A stretch of DNA of 64,000 nt from Nisaea denitrificans DSM 18348 (GCF_000426505.1 NZ_AUFM01000011.1:992001-1056000), one strand, 5' to 3'. Positions 18,349-27,355 are shown, counted from the first letter of the stretch. Notes: a model not told the origin generated them from the sequence alone. Numbers and translations: made by a program.

Positions 18349-18795
18349 ATGCATGCGCCAGTCCTCTTGCTATCGATGCTCCTCTGTCTGACCGGCTTTT
18401 CAAACGCCGCAATGGCAGCGGACAAGAAGCCGATCGTCATCGAAGGCGAAGCCCGCGTTATTGATGCCGGAACCATCCAGATAGATAGAAGCGTAATCCG
18501 TTTGTTCGGGATCGTTGCACCGAGCCCCCGTCAGAAATGCCTGCGCGGCGCCCTGCCCTGGCTCTGCGGCGCAGCTGCGAAGAAGCATCTGCAAAAACTG
18601 GCGGACCGTAAGCAGGCCCGCTGCGTTGCCGTGGAAACCTTCAATGCCCGATGCATCGTCAATAATAAGGATATCTCAAACGAGATGGTGCTGTCTGGCT
18701 GGGCTGTTGCTGATGAAGCGGGCGATGCCTACAGGCCCGCAGAAGAAAAAGCCCGCGCAGGAAAGCGCGGGCTTTGGGAAAATGTTCCAGACTAA
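18349..18795 (+). CDS. Secreted staphylococcal-nuclease-fold protein, probably catalytically impaired
   Basis: A 148-residue protein with a signal peptide (about residues 1-23, cleavage after AMA) and a thermonuclease-like OB fold. VIRLFGIVAPSPRQKC aligns with the active-site segment of SNase proteins, usually R-L-x-G-I-D-A-P-E. The Arg is kept, but the Asp is Val and the catalytic Glu is Ser. The second half ends with the family's AGKRGLW block. Cys pairs (KCLRGALPWLC) could form a disulfide in the periplasm. Its last codons contain the terminator of the convergent valS gene. Confidence 0.75.
   Translation: MHAPVLLLSMLLCLTGFSNAAMAADKKPIVIEGEARVIDAGTIQIDRSVIRLFGIVAPSPRQKCLRGALPWLCGAAAKKHLQKLADRKQARCVAVETFNARCIVNNKDISNEMVLSGWAVADEAGDAYRPAEEKARAGKRGLWENVPD
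18741..18775 (-). terminator. Intrinsic terminator of valS, inside the convergent gene
   Basis: A perfect 11-base stem (AAAGCCCGCGC at 18748-18758 with GCGCGGGCTTT at 18765-18775) and 6-base loop. Read on the minus strand it is followed by TTTTTCTTCT, a good U-tract, and lies 33 bases after the valS stop. On the plus strand the same bases encode K-A-R-A-G-K-R-G-L of the nuclease-fold protein, with no T-run after it. Confidence 0.8.
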
Positions 18796-18807
18796 GGTGT
18801 TAGCGTC

Positions 18808-21468
18808 CTAGAGCGCGGCGATCCGCTCCAGCGCGGCGGCCAGTTTGTCCCGCTTGGTCTTCTCATCGGCCAGCCGTTCGCGGTTTTCTTCCACCACTTC
18901 CGCCGGCGCGCGGGAGATGAAGCTCTCGTTCGAGAGCTTCTTGTCCAGCTTCATGATCTCGCCGTTTAGCTTGCCAAGATCCTTTTCCAGGCGCACGCGC
19001 TCCTGGGCCAGATCGACCACATCGGCGATTGGTAAAATGATCATCGCCTCGTCGATCACCCCCTGAACCGCACCGGTCGGAATATCGTCCGTCGCCGATA
19101 TGTTCTCCAGACGGGCGAGACGGATGATCACATCCCGGTTCCGCTCCAGCCGCTCCACTGTCTGAGCGGACATATCCTTCAGCAGCAGATCGATCTTCGC
19201 GGCGGCTGGCACGTTCATTTCCGAGCGGATAGAGCGCACCTCGGAAATCAGCCGCACCACCCAGTCCATCTCGGCGATGGCATCTGCGTCTGCAGCTTCC
19301 TTCAAGCCATCCGGCCAGGCCGTGGTGATCAACTGGCCTTCACCGCCAAAAGCAGACCACAGCTCTTCGGTAATGAACGGCATCAACGGGTTCAGCAGAT
19401 TGATAGCCTGCATCAGCACCCAGGCCGTTGCCTTGCGGGTTTCTTCCGCAGCAGCCTTGTCGGCACCGGAGAGGATCGGCTTGGTGAATTCCAGATACCA
19501 GTCGCAGTAGGTGCCCCAGATGAAGTGATAGAGCGCGCCCGCTGCGTCGTTGAACCGGTAGCCGTCGATGGCCTTCGAAACCTTGGCTTCCGTTTCCGCC
19601 AGCTCGGAGATGATCCAGCGGTTCACGGTCTGTGTCGCGGCCTTTGGATCGAACGACGCATCCCACTGACACTCGTTCATTTCCGCATAGCGGGCCGCGT
19701 TCCAGAGCTTGGTCGTGAAGTTCCGGTAGCCCTCAACCCGGCTCTCGGCGAGCTTGATGTCCCGGCCCTGCGCCGCCATGGCGGTAAGGGTGAAACGCAG
19801 CGCGTCTGTGCCGAATTTCTCGATAAGATCGAGCGGATCCATCACGTTGCCCTTGGACTTGGACATCTTGGCGCCGTGCTGATCCCGGACCAGAGCGTGG
19901 ATATAGACCGTCGAGAACGGAACCTCGCCCATGAAATGAATGCCCATCATCATCATCCGGGCGACCCAGAAGAAAATGATGTCGAAACCGGTGACCAACA
20001 CATCACCCGGATAATAACGGTCCAGTTCAGGTGTTTTTTCCGGCCAACCGAGTGTCGAGAACGGCCAGAGCGCGGAAGAGAACCAGGTATCCAGCACATC
20101 TTCATCGCGCGTGATCTCGGTCGTTGCGCCATAATGCGCATCCGCTGCGGCCTGCGCCGCCTCTTCCGATTCCTCGACAAAAATGCTGCCGTCCGGGCCG
20201 TACCAGGCCGGGATCTGATGGCCCCACCAAAGCTGACGTGAAATGCACCAGGGCTGGATGTTGCGCATCCAGTCGAAATAGGTGTTCTCCCAGCTCTTCG
20301 GAACGAACTGCGTTTTCCCGGTCTCCACGGCCTCGATGGCCGGTTTCGCCAGAGTTTCCGCGTCGCAGTACCACTGATCGGTTAGCCACGGCTCGATCTC
20401 AACGCCGGAACGGTCTCCATGCGGGACGGTGTGCTGGATATCTTCAATCTGCTCCAGCAGCCCTGCTTCTTCCATGTCTGCAATGATCTTCTTGCGGGCG
20501 TCGAACCTGTCGAGCCCCCGATAGGCCTCGGGCGCGTTCTCGTTGATGCGCGCGCGGCTATCGAAGATGTTGATCTGTTCCAGATTGTGCCTGCGACCGA
20601 CCTCAAAATCGTTGAAATCATGGGCAGGCGTCATCTTGACAGCGCCGGAACCTTTTTCCGGATCGGAATACTCGTCCGCGACAATCGGAATACGGCGACC
20701 AACAAGCGGAAGGATGGCGTATTTGCCCACCAGATCCTTGTACCGCTCGTCATCCGGATGCACCGCAATACCGCTGTCGCCAAGCATGGTTTCCGGACGA
20801 GTCGTCGCGACAACGATATGCCGGCTGGGATCGTCTTCCAGCGGATACCGGAAATACCAGAGATGACCTTTGCTCTCGACCTGCTGGACCTCCAGGTCGG
20901 AGATTGCCGTGTGCAGTTCCGGGTCCCAGTTCACAAGGCGTTTGTCCTTGTAGATCAGGCCCTTTTTATGAAGTTCTACAAATACCTTCGCGACCGCGTC
21001 GGAGCAGCCCTCGTCCATTGTGAAGCGCTCACGCTGCCAATCCGGCGAAGCGCCGAGGGCACGGAGCTGGCTGGTGATGGTTCCGCCTGATTCGGCTTTC
21101 CATTCCCAAATCTTCTCAACGAACGCTTCCCGGCCAATCGCGCGCCGGGTGATCTGCTTGGCCGCGAGCTGGCGTTCGACAACCGACTGGGTGGCGATGC
21201 CCGCATGGTCCGTACCCGGCTGCCACAGCGTATCGTTGCCGGTTTTCCGCTTATAGCGAACCAGGATGTCCTGAATGGTGAAAGTGAGCGCATGGCCCAT
21301 ATGCAGGCTGCCGGTGACGTTCGGCGGCGGCATCATGATGGTGTACGGAACCTTGCTCGAGTTGGGATCGGCGGCGAATGCGCCTGCTTTTTCCCAGTTC
21401 TCGTAATGGGTCCGCTCAACCGCGGCCGCGTCGAATGTCTTTCCAAGCATTTTGATGCCCTTGGCCAT
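18808..21468 (-). CDS. valS: Valyl-tRNA synthetase
   Basis: An 886-residue class I synthetase. The HIGH-type motif is PPPNVTGSLHMGHALTFTIQ and the KMSKS motif is KMSKSKGNVMDPLDLI. The editing CP1 domain lies between (with TTRPETMLGD), and the C-terminal coiled-coil arm (VDLAQERVRLEKDLGKLNGE) is the ValS hallmark. It follows popZ with a 110-base gap containing a hairpin and ends at an intrinsic terminator. Confidence 0.97.
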   Translation of the reverse strand: MAKGIKMLGKTFDAAAVERTHYENWEKAGAFAADPNSSKVPYTIMMPPPNVTGSLHMGHALTFTIQDILVRYKRKTGNDTLWQPGTDHAGIATQSVVERQLAAKQITRRAIGREAFVEKIWEWKAESGGTITSQLRALGASPDWQRERFTMDEGCSDAVAKVFVELHKKGLIYKDKRLVNWDPELHTAISDLEVQQVESKGHLWYFRYPLEDDPSRHIVVATTRPETMLGDSGIAVHPDDERYKDLVGKYAILPLVGRRIPIVADEYSDPEKGSGAVKMTPAHDFNDFEVGRRHNLEQINIFDSRARINENAPEAYRGLDRFDARKKIIADMEEAGLLEQIEDIQHTVPHGDRSGVEIEPWLTDQWYCDAETLAKPAIEAVETGKTQFVPKSWENTYFDWMRNIQPWCISRQLWWGHQIPAWYGPDGSIFVEESEEAAQAAADAHYGATTEITRDEDVLDTWFSSALWPFSTLGWPEKTPELDRYYPGDVLVTGFDIIFFWVARMMMMGIHFMGEVPFSTVYIHALVRDQHGAKMSKSKGNVMDPLDLIEKFGTDALRFTLTAMAAQGRDIKLAESRVEGYRNFTTKLWNAARYAEMNECQWDASFDPKAATQTVNRWIISELAETEAKVSKAIDGYRFNDAAGALYHFIWGTYCDWYLEFTKPILSGADKAAAEETRKATAWVLMQAINLLNPLMPFITEELWSAFGGEGQLITTAWPDGLKEAADADAIAEMDWVVRLISEVRSIRSEMNVPAAAKIDLLLKDMSAQTVERLERNRDVIIRLARLENISATDDIPTGAVQGVIDEAMIILPIADVVDLAQERVRLEKDLGKLNGEIMKLDKKLSNESFISRAPAEVVEENRERLADEKTKRDKLAAALERIAAL

Positions 21469-21498
21469 GTCGTGAAACCGGTATCAGAAAACAGATAG

Positions 21499-21526
21499 AA
21501 CCTGCTCCCCGAAAGGAGAGCAGGTT
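21499..21526 (-). promoter_or_regulatory. Hairpin in the popZ-valS gap
   Basis: AACCTGCTC and GAGCAGGTT form a perfect 9-base stem with a 10-base loop, 30 bases upstream of the valS start. There is no T-run on either strand, so it is not an intrinsic terminator. It could affect mRNA processing or valS translation. Confidence 0.4.
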
Positions 21527-21578
21527 TAGGGCATCATCGGTTGGAATTCCAGCCCGGAAAGCCCGGGACCGATGGTTC

Positions 21579-22268
21579 TTACCAGGGGTCGCGCCGCTGG
21601 GACTGCATCACCAGCCGCTCGATTTCCTCGCGAACCAGACGCTCAACCATCATCGGCAGATGCTGATCCAGCCATTCCTTGAGCATCGGACGCATCAATT
21701 CACGCGTCAGGCGCTCAAGCGTTATGGCCCCGTTGCCGATCGGCAGCTCGTGATAATCCTCGTTCAGCTTTTCATTCAGACGGCTGAACGCATCGACCGT
21801 TTCGGCGGCCTGCGGCGGTGAAACAAGCCCTTCGGCCGGAGGCGCTTGCTGCGGTTGTTGCAGCGGCGGCGGAGGTGGTGGCGGAGGCGGCGCGGGAGCA
21901 GGTTCCGGCTCGTCTTCCTTAAATTTCTGCTCGTCGAACAGCGGCTCGGGCTGTTCTTCCTCCATATCCGTCAGATCGAGGACGTCTTCCTCTTCCTCGA
22001 AATCCGGTTCCGGTTCGGGCTCCGGTTCGGCCTCTACTTCAGGCTCCGGCTCCGGTTCGGGTTCAGGCTCCGCTTCAGCCTCTGGCTCCGGTTCGGGCTC
22101 GGGTTCAGGCTCCGCTTCAGGCTCGGCCTCCGGTTCCGGAGTCGGCTCTGGCTCGGCAGCTTCTTCGGGGGGTGGGGCTTCCTCGCCCTCCTCACCGTCT
22201 TCGGAAATGATTCGCCTAATCGAGGCGAGGATTTCCTCCATCGACGGTTCTTGCGCCGTATCACTCAT
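21579..22268 (-). CDS. popZ: PopZ-like polar organising protein (DUF2497)
   Basis: A 229-residue protein with PopZ architecture: a short N-terminal helix ([17 protein letters not shown]), a long disordered centre made almost only of Glu and Pro (about residues 24-130), and a C-terminal helical oligomerisation region ([20 protein letters not shown]). PopZ forms a pole-localised matrix that tethers centromere protein ParB and cell-cycle regulators. The position directly upstream of valS is the conserved alphaproteobacterial location. The GC-rich repeated E-P codons make this stretch prone to length change. Confidence 0.9.
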   Translation of the reverse strand: MSDTAQEPSMEEILASIRRIISEDGEEGEEAPPPEEAAEPEPTPEPEAEPEAEPEPEPEPEPEAEAEPEPEPEPEPEVEAEPEPEPEPDFEEEEDVLDLTDMEEEQPEPLFDEQKFKEDEPEPAPAPPPPPPPPPLQQPQQAPPAEGLVSPPQAAETVDAFSRLNEKLNEDYHELPIGNGAITLERLTRELMRPMLKEWLDQHLPMMVERLVREEIERLVMQSQRRDPW

Positions 22269-22362
22269 CCAGACTCAAACCCACAAGGAATCAAGAGGCT
22301 TAAAGGGTATCCTACAAGTTTATGAAACGCCAGCCTGTCGTCCGGCCAGTAGTCCCGGGCGA

Positions 22363-23760
22363 TCAGGGGAGTTTTCCCGACACATCAGTTCCCCAGACAC
22401 GATCGATGGTATCCCGGTAGTGCTTGTCATAATCGTAGAACTCGACATCAAGACCAAGATCCGCCGCCGTGAGCTTGCCCATAGCAAGCAGAAGCGTATA
22501 CGCAGCCACGACTTCGTCCCGGTTTGCGCTGACAAGACTGACCTGCGTGTCTAGAAGCTCCTGTTCCGCATCCAGGACATCAAGCACAGTCCGGGCACCA
22601 ACGGTCGCTTCCTGCTGGACGCCGTCGAGGGCAATTTCAGCCGCATCTACACTGGATTTTAGAGCCAGAATTTGGGCTACCGAAGTCTGCCATGCCTCAT
22701 AGGCACGCGCCGCGAGGTCGACCGTATCGCGGCGAATCGACTCCACCACGATCCGGGACCGGTTGGCATTCTCCTTCGCAGCGCGGACACGCGCGGAGAC
22801 CTGCCCCTTCTGATAGATCGGAATGATGACCTGAGCCGTAACGGCAAACTCGGTCGTTTTGTCGTCGTTGAAGCCGCTGTCCTCGGCATATTCGGCAGAG
22901 CCGACAAGATTGACGGTCGGCAGCAGCTCGCCAAACACCAAATCAATTGTCTCACCGAGGCGTCGCTCATCGAATTTGGCGGCAATCAGGGAAAAATTAT
23001 TTATGACTGACTGCTCAACAGCCTCTTCCCGGCTCTCGGGCAAGGACGTAACGATGTCCGGATCTTCCAGTTCACTCGGTACAGTACCGACGACACGTTC
23101 GTACGCCACCCGCGAGCTGATCAGATTGCCTTCCGCCTGGATCAGGTCGGCCTCGGCAATGGCGACGCGGGCTTCGGCTTGCGCCACATCGGTACGCGTC
23201 ACCTCACCAACCTCGAAACGATCCCGTGTTGCCTGAAGCTGGGTCTCCAAGCGTGCCCGATTCTTTTTCTGCAGTTCGAGCACAGATTGGTTCCGAATCA
23301 CGTTCATATAGACGGTAAGCGCATCGAGCAGCGTGTTTTGCTCTGTACTGAACATGGTGGCGCGCTCTTGCTGCACACTATATTCGGCCGAGTTGACGTC
23401 CGCTTCCGTGCGTCCACCACGATAGATCGGCTGAGTCACCGTAACGTTGGCCGATTTCGGCGTCGTGTTGCCGTCAGCTGACGTGACGTTGGTATCTACA
23501 TCGGTTTTCGCGAAGCCGACAGAAAGTGTCGAGGAGACCGTCGGCAGCCAGCCGCCCTTGGCTCGCGGGACGCCTTCATTAACGACACGCAGGCTTGCCC
23601 GGGCGGCATTGAGGGTTGGGTTGGTCCGGTAGGTATAAGAAAGGACATCAGAAAGCGTTTCGGCGGTGACTGGCGGTGCAGAAACGCCAAGAATGCAAGC
23701 TGACACTGTCAACATCGCGGCCGTGCGATGCAATTTCTTCATACCCGTCACCCGTGTCAT
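22363..23760 (-). CDS. tolC: TolC family outer membrane efflux protein
   Basis: A 465-residue outer-membrane channel protein of type I secretion and drug efflux. After the signal peptide (cleaved near PVTA), the two repeated outer-membrane-factor domains are visible from TLSDVLSYTYRTNPTLNAAR and again from the second half (DERRLGETIDLVFGELLPTV). I chose the ATG at 23760, with GGAAAG 8 bases upstream; ATG at 23742 (MKKLHR) is the alternative. It lies 40 bases after the Pcm-like gene in the same direction. No cognate inner-membrane pump is in the window. Confidence 0.92.
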   Translation of the reverse strand: MTRVTGMKKLHRTAAMLTVSACILGVSAPPVTAETLSDVLSYTYRTNPTLNAARASLRVVNEGVPRAKGGWLPTVSSTLSVGFAKTDVDTNVTSADGNTTPKSANVTVTQPIYRGGRTEADVNSAEYSVQQERATMFSTEQNTLLDALTVYMNVIRNQSVLELQKKNRARLETQLQATRDRFEVGEVTRTDVAQAEARVAIAEADLIQAEGNLISSRVAYERVVGTVPSELEDPDIVTSLPESREEAVEQSVINNFSLIAAKFDERRLGETIDLVFGELLPTVNLVGSAEYAEDSGFNDDKTTEFAVTAQVIIPIYQKGQVSARVRAAKENANRSRIVVESIRRDTVDLAARAYEAWQTSVAQILALKSSVDAAEIALDGVQQEATVGARTVLDVLDAEQELLDTQVSLVSANRDEVVAAYTLLLAMGKLTAADLGLDVEFYDYDKHYRDTIDRVWGTDVSGKLP

Positions 23761-23800
23761 CCGAGATCTTTCCACTTTAACAAAAAGCAAACGTGACAAT

Positions 23801-24460
23801 CTAAAAAACGAACTTCGGCTCATTCCGGAACTCCGGGAGCAACGGCACGGAGGCGTCGAAAACCACCCGCTTGGAAACCGTCGTCCCGAATTTTTCGACA
23901 AGCACGGCGTTACCCTGCCGCGCTCCGTTCTCATATAGTATCGTGACCAGTCTTCCGCCATCGGCAAGTTGATCGGTAATCGATTCCGGGATCCGTTCAA
24001 CCCCGCCGCCGATAACAATCAGGCTGTAAGGCGCTTTCTTTATATAACCGGCAAGCGGATCACCCGCGACAATCGCCGCATTATCGACATCAAGCGAACC
24101 GAGCCGTTCATTAGCACCACTGACCAGCTTCTCGTCCTGCTCGACACCGTAAACCGTCCCGGCAAGATGCGACAGGATGGCCGTCGAATAACCACACCCG
24201 CACGCGACATCCAGCACCGCGTCTGCCGAATCAGGCAATGCAATCTGCAGCAAGCGGGCAAAAACCATCGGCTCCATCAGAACCCGGCCGTTGCCAAGGT
24301 TCAGATCCTCGTCGACATAGGCGACGCCCATTAACTGTTTGGGGACGAACAGCTCCCGTGGAACAGCTTCGAAAGCGTCAATGATCGCCGTATCAGTGAC
24401 CTTGTTCGTCCTGATCTGACTCTCGACCATGTTGTGGCGTGCAGTGGCGAAGTCCGTCAT
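23801..24460 (-). CDS. Divergent protein-L-isoaspartate methyltransferase-like protein
   Basis: A 219-residue SAM-dependent methyltransferase. It shares the Pcm-like N-terminus (ARHNMVESQIRTNKVTD, AVPRELFVP) and motif I as VLDVACGCGYSTAILSH, where the usual E-I-G-T-G is D-V-A-C-G. It is shorter at the C-terminus than true Pcm activity requires and probably a paralog with another substrate. The ATG at 24460 matches the family start; longer readings upstream are not conserved. Placement directly before tolC is seen in other alphaproteobacteria. Confidence 0.85.
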   Translation of the reverse strand: MTDFATARHNMVESQIRTNKVTDTAIIDAFEAVPRELFVPKQLMGVAYVDEDLNLGNGRVLMEPMVFARLLQIALPDSADAVLDVACGCGYSTAILSHLAGTVYGVEQDEKLVSGANERLGSLDVDNAAIVAGDPLAGYIKKAPYSLIVIGGGVERIPESITDQLADGGRLVTILYENGARQGNAVLVEKFGTTVSKRVVFDASVPLLPEFRNEPKFVF

Positions 24461-24545
24461 TTCGCGACAGTGCTCCAGCATGTGAAAAGGCAGGCCGATA
24501 CGCGGCCTTGTGGAAGTTATACTTTGAGGGGTTTTTGAACACAAT

Positions 24546-24569
24546 CCAGATACCACCCCAGATACCACC
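24546..24569. repeat. Tandem 12-base direct repeat upstream of the dehydrogenase gene
   Basis: CCAGATACCACC occurs twice, head to tail with no spacer, in the 151-base gap between the Pcm-like gene (minus) and the tartrate dehydrogenase gene (plus). It may be a regulator site or a recent duplication. Confidence 0.8.
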
Positions 24570-24611
24570 CAAGGGAGGAACGGCCTGTCATCGGCCGCAC
24601 CGATAACCGCC

Positions 24612-25688
24612 ATGAAAAAATATCAAATTGCCGCCGTCCCCGGTGATGGCATTGGCCCGGAAGTGATCGACGCAGGCGTAGAGATCCTCGAAGCGCTCGC
24701 CGCTGACAGTGCGAATTTCGAGCTCGCATTCGAGCATTTCCCTTGGGGCGGCGACTATTATCGCAAGCACGGCGTGATGATGCCGGAGGACGGGGTCGAT
24801 ACCCTGCGCCGATTCGACGCAATCCTGTTCGGCTCCGCCGGCGATCCCGATATCCCGGACCACATCACCCTGTGGGGCTTGCGCCTGAAGATCTGCCAGA
24901 CTCTCGACCAGTACGCCAATGTTCGCCCGGCCCGCCTGCTTCCAGGTATTCAGGGGCCCCTCGCCGGTGTCACTGCCGATGATCTCGACTGGGTTATCGT
25001 CCGGGAAAACTCGGAAGGTGAATATGCTGGAGCCGGCGGACGCGCCCATGTCGGTCTGCCAGAGGAAGTCGGACTCGACGTTTCCATCTTCACCAGGGTC
25101 GGCGTCGAGCGAATCCAGCGCTTTGCTTTCGAGCTCGCGCAATCCCGTCCGCGGAAAAAACTTACGCTCGTGACGAAATCCAATGCCCAGCGGCACGGCA
25201 TGGTGTTCTGGGACAGCGTGTTCGAGCGAATCAAATCCGATTACCCGGATGTCGAAACGGACAAGATGCTGGTCGATGCGATGACCACAAGAATGGTGCT
25301 GGACCCGAAGAGCCTGGATACGGTTGTCGCCACAAACCTGCACGCAGATGTGCTCTCCGATCTCGCCGCCGCCTTGACCGGTTCGCTCGGAATCGCACCG
25401 ACAGGAAATCTGAGGCCGGAGCGGGATATGCCCTCCATGTTCGAACCCATCCATGGCTCGGCCTTCGATATCACGGGCAAAGGCGTGGCGAATCCGATCG
25501 GAACATTCTGGAGCAGCGCCATGCTGCTTGAGCATCTCGGCGAGACCGACGCAGCGTCACGATTGATGTCCGCCATTGAGCGGGTGACTGCGGACGGTTC
25601 TGTTCTTCCGCGCGATCTCGGCGGCACAGCAACAACGCGGCAAGTGACCGATGCAGTGCTTGCTGCGCTGTCGAAAGGGAATGTGTGA
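24612..25688 (+). CDS. Tartrate dehydrogenase / D-malate dehydrogenase family enzyme
   Basis: A 358-residue beta-decarboxylating dehydrogenase of the isopropylmalate/isocitrate family. The N-terminal AAVPGDGIGPEVIDAG binds the cofactor; VRENSEGEYAG and the D-x-M-x-x-x-M metal-binding helix (VDAMTTRMVLDP) are active-site blocks. ITLWGLRLKICQ near residue 97 is typical of the TtuC/DmlA branch rather than LeuB, so substrates are likely D-malate or tartrate, giving pyruvate or glycerate. A strong GGGAGGAA lies 31 bases before the ATG, oddly far; it is 4 bases from an in-frame CTG (24585) that would add 9 residues. Confidence 0.85.
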   Translation: MKKYQIAAVPGDGIGPEVIDAGVEILEALAADSANFELAFEHFPWGGDYYRKHGVMMPEDGVDTLRRFDAILFGSAGDPDIPDHITLWGLRLKICQTLDQYANVRPARLLPGIQGPLAGVTADDLDWVIVRENSEGEYAGAGGRAHVGLPEEVGLDVSIFTRVGVERIQRFAFELAQSRPRKKLTLVTKSNAQRHGMVFWDSVFERIKSDYPDVETDKMLVDAMTTRMVLDPKSLDTVVATNLHADVLSDLAAALTGSLGIAPTGNLRPERDMPSMFEPIHGSAFDITGKGVANPIGTFWSSAMLLEHLGETDAASRLMSAIERVTADGSVLPRDLGGTATTRQVTDAVLAALSKGNV

Positions 25689-25733
25689 TTCGGGTCATTT
25701 GTTTCACACAGTGCTTCAACGCATGAAAAGGCA

Positions 25734-25762
25734 TTGACGGGCGTGGAGCGGGCGGCTACCTA
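25734..25762 (+). promoter_or_regulatory. Possible promoter of tRNA-Cys
   Basis: TTGACG at 25734 is one base from the sigma-70 -35 consensus. Seventeen bases later comes TACCTA, a poor -10. The tRNA begins 12 bases further on, where transcription would start. Confidence 0.35.
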
Positions 25763-25774
25763 TCGCGCCCTGTT

Positions 25775-25848
25775 GGCCCGGTGGCAGAGTGGTTATGCAG
25801 AGGACTGCAAATCCTTGTACGTCGGTTCGATTCCGGCCCGGGCCTCCA
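25775..25848 (+). tRNA. tRNA-Cys (anticodon GCA)
   Basis: A 74-base cloverleaf with encoded CCA. The acceptor stem is GGCCCGG/CCGGGCC, the anticodon arm AGGACTGCAAATCCT shows GCA in its loop, and the T arm is GTCGG-TTCGATT-CCGGC. Folded by eye; all stems pair. Confidence 0.95.
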
Positions 25849-25982
25849 ACTTCCCTTCTGAGAATTTACGCATAATTTCCTCGGCTTGCGTCCCGTAACA
25901 GCCTTCCATGCCTGTTTTTGGGCATGAGAAGGCGGCGCTTAAAATGCTCATGCGAAAATTGCCTTACAGGCACGTTTCGAGT

Positions 25983-26011
25983 TTGCACTCGCCGAAAAGC
26001 GCTGCTATATA
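25983..26011 (+). promoter_or_regulatory. Likely promoter of tRNA-Asn
   Basis: TTGCAC at 25983 and TATATA at 26006 are separated by exactly 17 bases, 39 bases before the tRNA. The -35 matches the consensus only in its TTG, the -10 in four of six. Confidence 0.5.
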
Positions 26012-26050
26012 CCGCCACCTCGTCGGGGCACACCCTCGGCGAGCTGCTGA

Positions 26051-26125
26051 TCCCCGGTAGCTCAGCGGTAGAGCAAGCGACTGTTAATCGCTTGGCCGGC
26101 GGTTCGAATCCGTCCCGGGGAGCCA
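26051..26125 (+). tRNA. tRNA-Asn (anticodon GTT)
   Basis: A 75-base tRNA with encoded CCA. The acceptor stem is TCCCCGG paired with CCGGGGA, the D arm is GCTCAGCGGTAGAGC, the anticodon arm AGCGACTGTTAATCGCT holds GTT, and the T arm contains GGTTCGAATCC. It is followed at once by a strong terminator. Confidence 0.96.
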
Positions 26126-26130
26126 ATAAC

Positions 26131-26167
26131 AAAAACGGTCGAAACTTCGGTTTCGGCCGTTTTTTTA
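26131..26167 (+). terminator. Strong intrinsic terminator after tRNA-Asn
   Basis: A 14-base stem (AAAACGGTCGAAAC with GTTTCGGCCGTTTT, one G-T pair) closed by a TTCG tetraloop and followed by a T-run (seven Ts in all from 26161). It begins 6 bases after the tRNA. Confidence 0.93.
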
Positions 26168-26254
26168 TTTCTCGGCGCACGCCTGCCCGGCATTGCCGCC
26201 GACTTCCATTCCAGCGACCATGCGATCCACTGCCCGAACAGCTGGATTTCAACC

Positions 26255-27355
26255 ATGTTATCTGATGTCCGTATCATCGAGATCGAGGCCCTCGGCCCCG
26301 CCCCTTTCGCCTCCATGTTGCTCGCAGATCTTGGTGCTGACGTGATCACGGTGCACCGAAAGACAGCATCGGATGTTCCGGGCAAAGGCGATAACAACCT
26401 GCTTGATCGCGGCAAGCGCTCAATCGCCCTCGATCTCAAGGTGCCAGAGGATATTGCAGTCCTGAAGGCCCTGCTGAGAGGTGCGGACGGGTTGATCGAG
26501 GGGTTCAGGCCCGGTGTGATGGAGAGATTGGGTCTGGGGCCGGATGAGTGCCTCTCACTGCAGCCACGCCTTGTCTACGGCCGGATGACGGGATGGGGCC
26601 AGGACGGCCCCAAAGCCGGGGAGGCCGGTCATGATCTGAACTATATCGGGCTATCAGGCGCACTCTGGTACGCCTCCCCGGGAGGCACAGCACCTTTCCC
26701 GCCCCCGACCCTGGTCGGCGATATCGGCGGTGGCGCGCTCTATCTGGTGATTGGCATCCTGTCCGCCCTGCTGAAAGCCCGTGCGACCGGCCAGGGCACC
26801 ATTGTGGATGCAGCGATCGTCGACGGCTCGGCGCATATGATGAATCTGCTGATGTCGCTTCGCGCGGCCGGCTCTTTCCAAACGGAACGCGGCCACAGCC
26901 TGCTGGACGGGCCGCACTGGAGCCGCACATATCAATGCAGCGACGGCCTCTTTCTCTCGGTTCAGTGCCTGGAGCCTAAATTTTACCGGATATTCCTGGA
27001 GCGCCTGGGGCTTGAAGGCGATTCGGCGTTCGAACAGCAGTTCGAGGAGTCTCTCTGGCCGGATCTCGGCGCACGGCTTGCCTCCCTCTTCACCAGCCAG
27101 TCCCGCGCGCATTGGCTGGCTTTATTCCGGGGCAGCGACGCCTGCGTCGGACCGGTGCTTTCGCCGGATGACGCCGCGACCGATCCCCATATGGCAGCGC
27201 GCGGGGTTTGGCAGGATCTCGACGGCCGGCTGCAGGCCGCAGCCGCACCGCGATTCGATGGCAAGAAACCAACACCTGCGTCGCCGAGTCCTTACAGAGG
27301 CCAGCACACAGCCGAAATCCTTGCTGAACTCAAAGGTGATGCATCAGCTCGCTGA
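26255..27355 (+). CDS. Family III CoA-transferase / alpha-methylacyl-CoA racemase-like (CaiB/BaiF)
   Basis: A 366-residue protein of the CaiB/BaiF family. The N-terminal ARIIE-like block (VRIIEIEALGPAPFASMLLA, DLGADVI), LDLK, and FRPGVMERLGLGP are diagnostic. The catalytic aspartate lies in VDAAIVDGSAHM. Length and the GRMTGWGQDGP block match alpha-methylacyl-CoA racemases, which invert 2-methyl-branched acyl-CoA, but transferases share this fold. Its 3' end overlaps the convergent CYTH-CHAD gene by 12 bases. Confidence 0.9.
   Translation: MLSDVRIIEIEALGPAPFASMLLADLGADVITVHRKTASDVPGKGDNNLLDRGKRSIALDLKVPEDIAVLKALLRGADGLIEGFRPGVMERLGLGPDECLSLQPRLVYGRMTGWGQDGPKAGEAGHDLNYIGLSGALWYASPGGTAPFPPPTLVGDIGGGALYLVIGILSALLKARATGQGTIVDAAIVDGSAHMMNLLMSLRAAGSFQTERGHSLLDGPHWSRTYQCSDGLFLSVQCLEPKFYRIFLERLGLEGDSAFEQQFEESLWPDLGARLASLFTSQSRAHWLALFRGSDACVGPVLSPDDAATDPHMAARGVWQDLDGRLQAAAAPRFDGKKPTPASPSPYRGQHTAEILAELKGDASAR

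Noticed and set aside
22000-22190. Simple-sequence repeat of GGCTCCGGTTCG-like units
   Set aside because: These are the Glu-Pro codons of the disordered centre of PopZ; no need for a separate repeat element.
25775-26167. tRNA genes as an integration site for a mobile element
   Set aside because: No integrase, no repeat of the tRNA 3' end and no change in gene character on either side.
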